64,000 bases of DNA from Polyangia bacterium (GTDB lineage Bacteria > Myxococcota_A > Polyangia > Nannocystales > Nannocystaceae), in NCBI GenBank assembly GCA_030429545.1, contig JAUIFF010000008.1, forward strand, positions 124,001-188,000, read 5' to 3'. Below are positions 43,311-52,669 of the stretch, in pieces. The notes beneath the pieces were generated by a model that saw only the letters and a program-made list of their open reading frames with translations, ran no database searches and was not told the DNA's origin. Position 1 is the first letter of the stretch. Each line of letters begins with the position of its first letter. The position numbers and the translations under genes are program-made.

Positions 43311-46300
43311 ATGACCGATTCGCGCACGATTCGCGACTCCCAACTCGGACGCGAGATCGTCGCGGCCGGCATGATCGACGACAGTCAGGTCGATTCGGTG
43401 CTCGAGCGGGTCCGCCAGCGAATGGGGACAACGACACGCGAGGCGCCCGACCAGCGGTTTGTCATCCTGCGTCAACTCGGAGCTGGTGGTTGCGGGCGTG
43501 TGTACCTCGCCTACGACACCGAACTCGATCGCCGAGTTGCGCTCAAGCAGTTACTTGGGCGCGACGAGGTCGATCAGGCCCAACTTGTGCGCGAAGCCCA
43601 GATGCTCGCCCAGGTTCGCCACCCAAACATTGTCAGTGTCCACGACATCACCGAAGTCGTTCACGCGGGTGGCCAGGCGCGTCCGTGTATCGTCATGGAA
43701 TTTGTCGAGGGCATGACCCTGCGTGAGTGGCTCAAGGCTGAGCCTCGCCGGCAAAAAGATGTGGTTCGGGTCCTGTGCGAAGCCGGCCGTGGCCTGGCTG
43801 CGGCCCATGCTGCCGGCATTATTCACCGCGACTTCAAGCCGGACAACGTCATCATCGACGCCGATGACCGAGCCCGTGTCCTCGACTTTGGCCTGTCTCA
43901 GGGGACACAGGCGGACAAGGCTGAGGAACGCGGGCAGACCGACAGTGAACTCGAATTCCAGGAGGTCCGCATCACCGGGACCCCCTCGTACATGGCGCCT
44001 GAGCGGTTTATCGACACCCAAATCGATGCCCGAAGTGACATCTTTTCGTTTGCCGTCACGGTCTGGGAAGCCCTGGCTGGCGAGCGTCCGTTTGTCGGCA
44101 AAACGATTTTTGAGATTCGTCGCAAGATTCTCATCGGCCTCGGCAAGGACAGCACGCGTGGGTTTCCGCGACGGATCGCCCGAATCTTGCGGCGTGGGCT
44201 CGAGACCGATCCCGAGTTTCGGTATCCCTCGATGCCGGCCATGTTGCGGGAGCTAGAGCGCGACCCGTGGCAACAGGTTCGCCGCGCTGCCCGGGTTGTC
44301 GGCGGGATCTTGGTGTGTGCGGCCATCGCTATTTTGATTGTCTATGCAACGAGGCCAGCAAGGATCGAAGTGCGCACAAGTGGCCCCCGTGGACCGCTAC
44401 GGGCGTCGCAGGTGCAAGTCGATGACCTCGCGCTCACGCTACGCGACGATGCTGCGGTGGGCGAGGTAGCACCTGGTTTGCATCGGTTGCGGGTAGAGGC
44501 CGCCGGCATGCAGCCGGTCGAGCAGATTGTCGAACTCGAACGCGGGCGTACCCGCGAGCATTCGGTGATGCTCAAACCCCAGCAGGGAACCCTGACGATC
44601 GAGGCCGCGCCGACGGGTGCTTCGGTTTGGCTCGACGGGGTCGAGTTTGGTTCGCGCCTGCGCGACCATCCGCTCGACATTGGTACGCACAGCATGCGTA
44701 TACAATTACTTGGGCACTACGACCACCAGCAAACGCTTCATGTCGAAGCCGATCAGGCCATCGACACGTTCGTTTCGCTGACGCCGGCGCTGGTGTGGTC
44801 GCGGCGGCAAACCGGCGTGCGGCACCCGCCGACCTGGGTTGGCGACTGGACCGGCGACGGCCGGCTGGAGGTTGCCCACCAGGTGTTTAGCACGGTGACC
44901 GTCAGCGACCCCTGGACCGATCGGGACCTGTGGTCTGTCCACCTCGACGAGCATCTCCACATCCAGACCCTGTGGGTCGACCACAATGGGGATGGTCGAT
45001 CGGAGTTACTGGCGTTTGAGCCAGGTGACACGTCGTATTCGGTGACGATGTGGGCCAGCGACGGAAGCGGCGGGCCGCCGCGCAAACTCTGGCGCCAGGC
45101 CGTTGACCATGCAAATAACGCCAAGGTCGAGCCCATGCTCGTGACCCTCGGTGACCACCCAGATACCGTGGTGGTCGCAGATTTTCCACCGGGCCAAACC
45201 GTTGCCCTCAACCTCGACGACGGCAGCACGCGGTGGCAAGTCGCGGGGTCGCGGATTCATCGGCAAGCCACGTTGGCACGGGCCGATGGGACGACCTGGG
45301 TTGTGCAACACGAAGGCCGGTCGTTGCGAGCCCTCGATGCCGCCAGTGGTGCGCTCACATGGGCATCGGCACTGTCTGTCCACACCCTGGCCGCCTTGGA
45401 TATCGATGGCGACTCCAACGATGAGTTGCTTGCGCAAACGCGTGATGGGTCGATGGCGTTGTTGCTGTCGGGGCACGATGGCACGGTGCTGTGGTCGCAG
45501 CCGGCGGTGTCGTGGAACCTACTTGCATTTGAGGCCGGGCAAACGCCACTTGTCGCCCTCCGGCGAACCGCCGACAACCAGACCGATGTGGTCGATGTGG
45601 TCGATGCCAGTGGTTCGATTTTGTGGTCGCACGAGGTTCCAGCATATTCTGAGACATTTGGTACGCAGCCCTCGATGGTTATGGTTGTACATGCAGGAGG
45701 TGTCGAGTTTTTAGCCCGCGACACCGGTGAGCTGATCGACGAAATCGCGACCGCGGGCACCCCGGGTAGCCGGCCGTTGCGGGTCGATTGGGATGGCGAC
45801 GGGGAGTTTGAATGGGTGCTCGGTTGCCACGATCGCCGGCTCGTCGCCCTGCGTCCTGTCGCCGGTGTGGTGGGTGCCGTCACCCTCGACAGCCCGGTTG
45901 ATCGCCTGGTCGCAGGCGATGGCGATCGCGACGGATTTGCCGAGTTGTTGGTCGATTCGCGTGGTCCGGCGGTCGTGACCGGGCAGCAGCGGTTGTGGTG
46001 GCGGCGGGCGGCAGACGGGCTGCGGGCGACTCCTGTGGTCCGCGATTTCGACGGCGACGGTGAGCTCGAAGTTGCGATGTTCGGCGACTTTGATCACCTC
46101 AATACCCTCAATCTTTTTTCGGCCACCAACGGTCAACTCGAGCACCGGGCGAGCAGTATCATGCGCGATGCCCTGCGGCCACCGGTGCCAGTCAAGGGCC
46201 CCGCCGGCGAGCTCGACCTGCTGGCGACGTCGTCGAGATCGTTGGCCCGCTTCTCTGGCCGTGATGCCCGCCTGCTAGCCCAGGTGACGATCCCATCGAG

Positions 46301-47120
46301 TTACACCAGCCCGCTTGTGGCCGATGTCGACGGTGACGGGCGCGACGAGGTGGTGACAGTTCCGTGGAGCGGCGACAAACCGCTCACGGTTCACCGCCTA
46401 GCTGACCTGAGTGTCAAATGGACCGTGCCGGTTCGCAACGATGGTACCTGGGCCCAACCTTACTTGTATCAACATGAAAACCAGCCGGTGTTTGTCCTCG
46501 CCCTCCACAACGGCGATGTCACGGCGATCTCGAGTACTGGCGAGCGCTGGCGAACCGCACTCGACACACGGCACTTCTACACGCCGGTCGCATTTGATTT
46601 TGAGCAGGATGGGGTGCCGGAGTTGCTGACCGAGGCCGCCGGGGACCGCGGTGCGGTCGACCTGGTGGCGCTGCGTCGCGACTCTGGCGAAGTGGTGCGC
46701 AGGTTTCCGGGCTTGGGCTCGCCACTGGGCCGCGTTGTGGTGGTCGAGCATGCGTCGGGCGATCGCTTCCTCGTGGTTGCGACCACCGATCGCGGAGTGG
46801 TTGCGGTCGAACCCGGGGGCGACATTCGCTGGCGGTTTTCGCCAGTCACCGCCGGTACGAGTCCCCGAGGCACCGCCCCGTTGCAGGCGACCGATCTCGA
46901 TGGTGACGGCGAGGTCGAAATCCTCGCACCCCTGCGCGACGGGGTCTTGTATGTACTGTCGAGCACAACCGGAGAGCTGCGATTTCGCGTGGCGACGGGC
47001 GATCCCAACATCGAAGCGGCACCTGTCGTCGCCGACTTAGATGCCGATGGTGCCCCCGAAATCCTGCTTGCGGGGCACGATCGCGATCTCGTTGTGATCC
47101 GTCCGCCACGCGGGCATTGA
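43311..47120 (+). CDS. Ser/Thr protein kinase with PEGA and FG-GAP-type propeller repeats
   Basis: This is a 1,269 aa transmembrane kinase. The cytoplasmic kinase domain (about 50-320) has LGAGGCGRVYLA, VALKQLL (Lys 79), HRDFKPDN, LDFGLSQ and the activation-segment end GTPSYMAPERF. All catalytic residues are present. A TM helix at about 330-346 follows, then PEGA domains (LTIEAAPTGASVWLDG). The extracytoplasmic remainder carries repeats of the DVDGDGRDEVVTV / DLDGDGEVEILAP type, that is VCBS/FG-GAP-like beta-propeller blades with calcium loops. This is probably a signal sensor that reports a bound surface ligand to a cytoplasmic partner. The ATG 43311 is preferred over an open frame back to 43104, which is antisense to the M23 gene. 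Confidence 0.92.
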   Translation: MTDSRTIRDSQLGREIVAAGMIDDSQVDSVLERVRQRMGTTTREAPDQRFVILRQLGAGGCGRVYLAYDTELDRRVALKQLLGRDEVDQAQLVREAQMLAQVRHPNIVSVHDITEVVHAGGQARPCIVMEFVEGMTLREWLKAEPRRQKDVVRVLCEAGRGLAAAHAAGIIHRDFKPDNVIIDADDRARVLDFGLSQGTQADKAEERGQTDSELEFQEVRITGTPSYMAPERFIDTQIDARSDIFSFAVTVWEALAGERPFVGKTIFEIRRKILIGLGKDSTRGFPRRIARILRRGLETDPEFRYPSMPAMLRELERDPWQQVRRAARVVGGILVCAAIAILIVYATRPARIEVRTSGPRGPLRASQVQVDDLALTLRDDAAVGEVAPGLHRLRVEAAGMQPVEQIVELERGRTREHSVMLKPQQGTLTIEAAPTGASVWLDGVEFGSRLRDHPLDIGTHSMRIQLLGHYDHQQTLHVEADQAIDTFVSLTPALVWSRRQTGVRHPPTWVGDWTGDGRLEVAHQVFSTVTVSDPWTDRDLWSVHLDEHLHIQTLWVDHNGDGRSELLAFEPGDTSYSVTMWASDGSGGPPRKLWRQAVDHANNAKVEPMLVTLGDHPDTVVVADFPPGQTVALNLDDGSTRWQVAGSRIHRQATLARADGTTWVVQHEGRSLRALDAASGALTWASALSVHTLAALDIDGDSNDELLAQTRDGSMALLLSGHDGTVLWSQPAVSWNLLAFEAGQTPLVALRRTADNQTDVVDVVDASGSILWSHEVPAYSETFGTQPSMVMVVHAGGVEFLARDTGELIDEIATAGTPGSRPLRVDWDGDGEFEWVLGCHDRRLVALRPVAGVVGAVTLDSPVDRLVAGDGDRDGFAELLVDSRGPAVVTGQQRLWWRRAADGLRATPVVRDFDGDGELEVAMFGDFDHLNTLNLFSATNGQLEHRASSIMRDALRPPVPVKGPAGELDLLATSSRSLARFSGRDARLLAQVTIPSSYTSPLVADVDGDGRDEVVTVPWSGDKPLTVHRLADLSVKWTVPVRNDGTWAQPYLYQHENQPVFVLALHNGDVTAISSTGERWRTALDTRHFYTPVAFDFEQDGVPELLTEAAGDRGAVDLVALRRDSGEVVRRFPGLGSPLGRVVVVEHASGDRFLVVATTDRGVVAVEPGGDIRWRFSPVTAGTSPRGTAPLQATDLDGDGEVEILAPLRDGVLYVLSSTTGELRFRVATGDPNIEAAPVVADLDADGAPEILLAGHDRDLVVIRPPRGH

Positions 47121-47136
47121 GCAGTACAATGCGGGC

Positions 47137-47748
47137 GTGCAGGAGCAAAGCGATACCACCTTGCTAGAAGCTTGGCGCGCCGGTGAACGCGAGGCCGGAG
47201 ATGTGCTACTGCGCCGTCACTTCGCCGCGATCTACCGATTTTTTGCGTCGAAAGTCGACTGTGCTGAGGACCTTGCACAAAAGACATTTCAGGCCTGTGT
47301 CGAGTCCCGCGACCGGATCGAGGGGGCGCTGCGGCCCTACCTTTTTGGTGTGGCCCGCAACCAGCTGCTGATGTTTTTTCGTGGCAACGGCCGCTACCGC
47401 CGACGGTTTCAACCGCAGGAGCACTCGGTGGCCGCGACCATGGTTTCACCGAGCCAAGTGTTGGCCAAGCAGGACGATCGGCGCCTGCTCGTGGCGGCGT
47501 TGCAAAATCTCCCGCTGGATTTTCAGATCACAATTGAGCTTGTGTATTGGGAGGAACTCTCGATCGCCGAGGTGGCGAGCATTACGGGGGTCGCGGCTGG
47601 CACGGTCAAGAGTCGACTGCATCGCGCGCGCGCCCGCCTGCGCGAGGAATTGTTGTTGATACAAAAGAATCCCGGGGCGGTTGAGCAAACCCTGCGCTCA
47701 CTCGACGGCTGGGCCCGCGAGGTCCGTGAACAGCGGGGGTCGGGCTAG
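47137..47748 (+). CDS. ECF-type RNA polymerase sigma factor
   Basis: This is a 203 aa sigma-70 family protein. Region 2 includes LRRHFAAIYRFFASKVDCAEDLAQKTFQAC, region 2.4 is near YLFGVARNQLLMFFRG, and region 4 has IELVYWEELSIAEVASITGVAAGTVKSRLHRARARL, a helix-turn-helix. The GTG start is 16 bp after the kinase stop. No anti-sigma gene is next to it. The coupling to a Ser/Thr kinase suggests that control by phosphorylation replaces the anti-sigma (compare the EcfP-PknT type described in Vibrio). This is inference from gene order. Confidence 0.9.
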   Translation: MQEQSDTTLLEAWRAGEREAGDVLLRRHFAAIYRFFASKVDCAEDLAQKTFQACVESRDRIEGALRPYLFGVARNQLLMFFRGNGRYRRRFQPQEHSVAATMVSPSQVLAKQDDRRLLVAALQNLPLDFQITIELVYWEELSIAEVASITGVAAGTVKSRLHRARARLREELLLIQKNPGAVEQTLRSLDGWAREVREQRGSG

Positions 47749-48533
47749 GCACTCAGGCTGGGCACGCCCTCAGACTCGGGGTCGATCAAAATCAGTAGGT
47801 CGCCGGCGGCGGCTTGGACCAGGCCAAACATCAGTGGCCCGGCAAACGGGATTGCCATGACCAGCGCGGCCGGCAGGCCAAAGCCGACCATCGCCCGCTG
47901 GCGGCGTTGAACAAATTCTTTTTGTGCCTGCAACTTCATGTTGCGTTTGTCGAAGTAGGGGTCGAGCAGCTCCCACGACATCACCCGGGCGGTTCCCCAC
48001 AGCTGTAGTGCGGGGCCGGCAATTGCCCCGATCACCGGAATCAGGGTGATCCCGACGGCGGCGAACGTCAGTCCCAAAAAGTAGATCATACGGGTGACAG
48101 TCATCCACAGCGACCCGGTGATCGACATGCCATCGCAGGCCTCTAGCGCCTCGGCCCGTTGGGGATCGCTGGCCCGTAGACCGGCAAAAAATACCTCTTC
48201 GGCGAGCATGGGAAACACGATGTTGACGGTGAACAGCCCGAGCATTGGCGTGGCCATGAGGGCGATGACCGTGCCGGCTAGGCGCAGGACCCAAAGCCCG
48301 GTGGCGACCCACCAACCGGCGTCGATCGGCACCTGGGTCCACCACCACAGTCCACCGATCATCACGACCGCGAGCACGAGGCACACCAAGGTGCTGACGA
48401 CGAGTAGGCGACGGTAGGCCCGGCGAACGTCGGCGTTGGCGAGCGACTTTCGCAAACCCGACAGCGCCGTCCGGGCCCCGCGAAGCAGGCCAGGCGGCGG
48501 TTTTAAGATCATCGGCGTACTCTCACCCTGCAT
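47745..48533 (-). CDS. EI24/CysZ-like membrane protein
   Basis: This is a protein of about 262 aa with four or more hydrophobic helices. The family-like segment PMLGLFTVNIVFPMLAEEVFFAGL and the C-terminal VGITLIPVIGAIAGPALQLWGTARVMSWELLDPYFDKRNM match the EI24 domain (CysZ-type sulfate-channel and etoposide-induced-like proteins). The start is uncertain (ATG 48533 or 48512). The latter has GGTGAGAG upstream. The frame stays open to 48782, but the extra part overlaps the divergent MsrA gene. It overlaps the sigma factor stop by 4 bp. Confidence 0.8.
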   Translation of the reverse strand: MQGESTPMILKPPPGLLRGARTALSGLRKSLANADVRRAYRRLLVVSTLVCLVLAVVMIGGLWWWTQVPIDAGWWVATGLWVLRLAGTVIALMATPMLGLFTVNIVFPMLAEEVFFAGLRASDPQRAEALEACDGMSITGSLWMTVTRMIYFLGLTFAAVGITLIPVIGAIAGPALQLWGTARVMSWELLDPYFDKRNMKLQAQKEFVQRRQRAMVGFGLPAALVMAIPFAGPLMFGLVQAAAGDLLILIDPESEGVPSLSA

Positions 48534-48624
48534 CGCGTAACGTTCGCGCGATGGCGGCTGGGATGCAAGCATTGCCAGGCGGCGCGCGGGCTGTAACATC
48601 ACCGGCGTGTTCCCGATTGGTTTG

Positions 48625-49293
48625 ATGATGGAGACTGCCACTTTGCGCTTTTTTCGAGCATGCGTTGCTTTCACCGTGGTGAGCGTTGCTGGCTGCAAAA
48701 CTGGCGAGCAACCGCAAACCACAGCGCCACCGGCCGAGCACGAGCAGGTCAGCGCGGATGCCAGTGTCGCCCAGGCGTCCACGACCCCCGGGGAGCAGGC
48801 CGTGGGCTATTTCGCCGGCGGTTGTTTTTGGGGGGTCGAGCACTTCCTCGAGAAGTTGCCCGGGGTGATCGATGTCGAGTCTGGGTATATGGGCGGCGAG
48901 ATGCCGTCGCCGACCTACGAGATTGTTTCGCACACGGACAGCGGACATGTCGAAACGGTCCGCGTCACCTTTGACCCGAGCAAGATCGACTACTACGCGG
49001 TGGCCAAACGGTTTTTTGAGATCCACGACCCGACCGAAGTCAATCGCCAGGGCCCGGACATCGGCAAGCAGTACCGCTCGGCGGTGTTTGTCACCGGGCC
49101 TGAGCAACGACAAGCCGTCGAGGATTTGATAGGTCAGCTCAAGCAAAACGGCTATGCGGTGGCGACAGCGGTCGAGCAGGCCGGGCCATTTTGGCCGGCC
49201 GAGGGATATCACCAGGACTATTACGAGCGCACTGGTAAAACCCCCTACTGCCATGCTCCCGTGCCGCGGTTTGACCGGCGCGCTGGCGAGTAG
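48625..49293 (+). CDS. msrA: Peptide-methionine (S)-S-oxide reductase, lipoprotein form
   Basis: This is a 222 aa enzyme with active-site motif GYFAGGCFWGVEHFLEKLPGV, where Cys is the nucleophile. SGYMGG, YEIVSHTDSGHVE and the C-terminal FWPAEGYHQDYY are also present. It reduces methionine-S-sulfoxide and repairs oxidised proteins. A signal peptide ending in lipobox SVAGC precedes the catalytic domain, so it acts outside the cytoplasm, and its reductant must come from a periplasmic or membrane source. Starts at 48607 (GTG), 48625 or 48628 are all in frame. Confidence 0.92.
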   Translation: MMETATLRFFRACVAFTVVSVAGCKTGEQPQTTAPPAEHEQVSADASVAQASTTPGEQAVGYFAGGCFWGVEHFLEKLPGVIDVESGYMGGEMPSPTYEIVSHTDSGHVETVRVTFDPSKIDYYAVAKRFFEIHDPTEVNRQGPDIGKQYRSAVFVTGPEQRQAVEDLIGQLKQNGYAVATAVEQAGPFWPAEGYHQDYYERTGKTPYCHAPVPRFDRRAGE

Positions 49294-49404
49294 CAGCGGC
49301 AGTCGTTGCGGGTGTGTTCGGTTTTATGTCTTTAAGGTCATGTCCTTTGGGTCTGCGCGAACAGGTGCGTTGACACCCAGGGCCGCCCGCCATAGCGTCG
49401 TTTT

Positions 49405-52077
49405 ATGGGGCGTCAGGTTGGTGGGAAGCTAGAGACCGCGGAGGTAGATGTCGACCGCGGGACTGTGCAAACAAAGGATAGTCGCGGCGAGGTTGCGGGG
49501 GAGGAGCACGCTGCCGACGCGCTGCCAACCCAGATGTATATGCAGATGCATGGCGGCGGTGGACCGCTGACGCCCTCCGAGGTCCACGCCCACGCGCGCG
49601 CCGGGGTCTCGGGCCCGGGTGGGCCGCTGCCACATCGCAAACAGATTCAGGCCTCGTTCGGGCGCCACGATGTCGGCAAGATCCAGGCACACATGGACAT
49701 GGCCGCCAAAAAGAGCACCGCGAGCATTGGCGCCAAGGCGTTTGCCACCGGTGAGCACGTCGCCTTCTCCTCGCGCCCGAGTGTGTTTATCGCCGCCCAC
49801 GAGGCCGCCCACGTCGTCCAGCAGCGCGGTGGCGTGCAGTTGTTTGGTGGAATCGGCAAGGTCGGCGACAGGCATGAGCAGCACGCCGATACGGTCGCCC
49901 GCGAGGTCGTGGCCGGGCGCTCGGCCGAGAAGTTGCTCGACCAGTACACGGGCCCGGCATCGCCGGGTGTTCAGCGCAGCGAATCACTACAGTTTTGGGG
50001 TGAGCCCGACCACTACATCATGGGCCAGGAAGCCGGCAAAATCGTCTACGACAAACTCGACAGCATGCCGCTGATCAAAACCGACTTTAAACTCGGGCCC
50101 AAGGAAGTCGACCCCAGTAAAAAGAAGTCGTTCAAACCCGACGGCAAGGATATTGTCGAATCCGACGATACCCGGCGTTTTATGGTGCGTGGGCGCAAGG
50201 GCAAGGGGATGAGTTATGGCGCCGCCAATCGTTTTGCCGGCGATTTGTCCCCGCGGGCAACGGGCAAGTCGACCCGTGGGCCGTCACTCGAGGATTGGAC
50301 GGACAAGGTCGACGAGAAGGGCAGCGACTACCTCAAGCTCGGCGAGTTTGGTGAATATACACTTTTAGGGACAAACGCCAATCACTTCTACCCGTTGGCC
50401 GCCGTTGAGTATCGCCGCAATCATGCGATTGCTAAGCAGAAAATGTGGATGGCGCTCGAGGTGCGCAAAAACTCCACGAGTTCGGACGACGCAGAACTCG
50501 CAACCGAGCTTGCCCGCCAGGCAATCGTGCTTGAAGGATTTGCCAGTCACTTTTTGGCCGATTGCTTTGCCGCCGGTCACCTCTCACCCCATGCCCTCGG
50601 GCGAATTGGCGAAAAAGTCGGGCGCTCGGGGCCGTTGGTCAACACCTGGCACGACCTGCTCAACGCCTTGCCGATGGGGGTGCCAACCACCCTGGGGCGG
50701 TTTCATGGCGACTACTCGATGGACGGCAATGACCTCGCCTATATGTCGAATGTAATTGCCAACTCGCTGCTGGAGATTGCCATGCCCTGGTACACGGGCA
50801 AATATTTTCAGCCGACCCTGCGCCTGCCCAAACCCGACCTAACGGCGATTCGCAAGGACCCGGTTGTGGGACCCATCTGGGCGCAGATGTGTGGTGATTA
50901 TAAAGCGGCGATGAAACTACAGCTCGATCGCGATCGACGGCGTGGCAAAAAAGGCCTCAGTAAATACGCGATCTATCAAACCACGGGCGATCACCAAGTT
51001 TCGCAGGAGGAAACGATTGCGCCGATCTTGGCCGATGTCTTTGGCGGGACGCTCGACGGTCCCGAACGCATTGACGACACCGAAGGGTCGGTCGCCAAGA
51101 TCCGCGGGAAGGTCCATGCACTGCTGACTGCGCTACATCAGGTGATGGCCTACAAGGGCGGCTGGCAAACCGAGGCTGGGATTACCCAGGGCTACGAGGA
51201 CACCGATTACGACTCACAGTCGACATATAAGTTTCGTACCGACTTCAAAAGTGCCAAGCTCGCCTGGATCTCGCCGGCAAGTGCCCCAATTCTATCACTG
51301 TGTGACGAGGTCATGTACTGGGTTGGCCGCTGGGACCTACACTTGACAATTGAAGATACAAAGATTGAAGAGGAATTGCGTGAAGAGCTTGCCGACCTCG
51401 CCGAGGCCATGAAAAAGGGCGCCAAAAAGCATGAGGATAAAACCCGTGCCGGCTTTATTTCTCGGTTGGCCAAGGCGCTCGAAGTTCTCAACGATTATGA
51501 CGTCGACCACGGTGAAACCATTGAGCACATCGAGCAGGGGCCCGAGGCTGAGGCCGAGCGCAGAAAACAGGAACTCGAGGCGCTCAAGGCGTTTCGTGAA
51601 CACGGCACGCCACTACCGAAGTTCGACATCCCACCGAGTATGTCGGTTTCGCCGGTGCTGCTCGACATCACCGAGGCGCGCAAGGTCATGGAACTCGGGG
51701 GGATGGAACTCGGTCAGGCTTCTGCGAGTTTAGGGGTGGCGCTCAACCAATTGGCGATGGATCCGAGGCCGGAGGACGATGCCCAGCACAAACTGTTGTA
51801 CAAGCTCGTGTTAAAAAAGGCCGAGGTTGCGCGGGAGCTGGCCTTCAAGGCTTCTTCGGGCAAGGATCAGGCCCTGTCGCCAGCCGGCGTGTTTTTTAAC
51901 TGGCTCGCTGAGTTCAAGACTTTGCTCGGCGATTGGGAGAAACTCGGGACCAAGGTTGATGTGATTCACGAGACGGCACGTCGGGACATTTTGACGGCGA
52001 TGGGCAAACAACTATCACCATACTTTAAGTTCTCAAAGACCAACCTAGAGTTGGCGACTGGCCGCATCCTGACCTGA
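49405..52077 (+). CDS. DUF4157 (eCIS-core) protein with a helical phospholipase/nuclease-like region
   Basis: This is an 890 aa protein with no signal peptide. Residues of about 80-145 form the eCIS-core/DUF4157 domain: SFGRHDVGKIQAHMDMAAKK, then AFATGEHVAF, then the metalloprotease-like HEAAH (His132-Glu133-His136) in AAHEAAHVVQQ. DUF4157 is often found in proteins linked to extracellular contractile injection systems. Farther on is NHFYPLAAVEYRRNHAIAKQ and the pattern H382-x3-D386-x5-H392 within SHFLADCFAAGHL, like the zinc-binding helices of phospholipase C / S1-P1 nuclease folds. The rest is helical (LREELADLAEAMKKGA). An effector role is possible, but no injection-system genes lie here. 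Confidence 0.75.
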   Translation: MGRQVGGKLETAEVDVDRGTVQTKDSRGEVAGEEHAADALPTQMYMQMHGGGGPLTPSEVHAHARAGVSGPGGPLPHRKQIQASFGRHDVGKIQAHMDMAAKKSTASIGAKAFATGEHVAFSSRPSVFIAAHEAAHVVQQRGGVQLFGGIGKVGDRHEQHADTVAREVVAGRSAEKLLDQYTGPASPGVQRSESLQFWGEPDHYIMGQEAGKIVYDKLDSMPLIKTDFKLGPKEVDPSKKKSFKPDGKDIVESDDTRRFMVRGRKGKGMSYGAANRFAGDLSPRATGKSTRGPSLEDWTDKVDEKGSDYLKLGEFGEYTLLGTNANHFYPLAAVEYRRNHAIAKQKMWMALEVRKNSTSSDDAELATELARQAIVLEGFASHFLADCFAAGHLSPHALGRIGEKVGRSGPLVNTWHDLLNALPMGVPTTLGRFHGDYSMDGNDLAYMSNVIANSLLEIAMPWYTGKYFQPTLRLPKPDLTAIRKDPVVGPIWAQMCGDYKAAMKLQLDRDRRRGKKGLSKYAIYQTTGDHQVSQEETIAPILADVFGGTLDGPERIDDTEGSVAKIRGKVHALLTALHQVMAYKGGWQTEAGITQGYEDTDYDSQSTYKFRTDFKSAKLAWISPASAPILSLCDEVMYWVGRWDLHLTIEDTKIEEELREELADLAEAMKKGAKKHEDKTRAGFISRLAKALEVLNDYDVDHGETIEHIEQGPEAEAERRKQELEALKAFREHGTPLPKFDIPPSMSVSPVLLDITEARKVMELGGMELGQASASLGVALNQLAMDPRPEDDAQHKLLYKLVLKKAEVARELAFKASSGKDQALSPAGVFFNWLAEFKTLLGDWEKLGTKVDVIHETARRDILTAMGKQLSPYFKFSKTNLELATGRILT

Positions 52078-52101
52078 GTAACGCGAGAAATCCCCGGGTT
52101 G

Positions 52102-52650
52102 CTAGCCGGTTTTATCGATATTGGTGGGGGCTTCCCAGGCGCTGCGGAGGTCGCGGAGGTCGGTTTGAAAGCCAACCCAGCTCTCGCGTGTTGTGCACAA
52201 CGCAAACTGGTCGAGAATCCAGCGGGAGCCGGTCTCGACGGTGCCAAAGATTTTCATGGGGTAGGGTGTGCGGCCAAACAACGTGATCGTCATCATGGCT
52301 GCGCGGGTGGCCGACGACCAAAAGCCCGTTCCCTCGCTGACGCCAGCAAATGCCCGGAGATCCTGGCGAAGGGCCTTAAACATCCGCCCGGCCCGCTTGC
52401 GCACCATGTCCTGGGGCACCGGCGCACCGGTCATTTTGATCAACAAAAAACCGATACCGCGATCGCTTTCGCGACGGATGTCGAGCATGTGCGACTCCAT
52501 CGTCTCGACCATTTCGAGTGTCGGTTGCCCGCGAACGACTGCCACAAATACGTTGGAAAACCGGGCGTAGAGGTAGTCCGGATGCTGGGTCAGCTTGTGC
52601 ACGCGGGTGCAGCGTAGCGAGATTGGGTTGGCCAAACAACACCCATTCAC
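52102..52650 (-). CDS. Hypothetical protein, possible STAS-like fold
   Basis: This is a 182 aa protein, not confidently recognised. The core, FSNVFVAVVRGQPTLEMVETMESHMLDIRRE, has a beta-alpha-beta rhythm with a short RG turn that recalls STAS/SpoIIAA-type proteins of myxobacteria. The rest is mixed alpha/beta with RKRAGRMFKALRQDLRAF. Codon usage matches its neighbours. The start is GTG at 52650. It follows the porin gene by 19 bp on the same strand, so they may be co-transcribed, and it converges with the DUF4157 gene. Confidence 0.6.
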   Translation of the reverse strand: MNGCCLANPISLRCTRVHKLTQHPDYLYARFSNVFVAVVRGQPTLEMVETMESHMLDIRRESDRGIGFLLIKMTGAPVPQDMVRKRAGRMFKALRQDLRAFAGVSEGTGFWSSATRAAMMTITLFGRTPYPMKIFGTVETGSRWILDQFALCTTRESWVGFQTDLRDLRSAWEAPTNIDKTG

Positions 52651-52669
52651 GTGTGGTTCTTGGCAGTAG

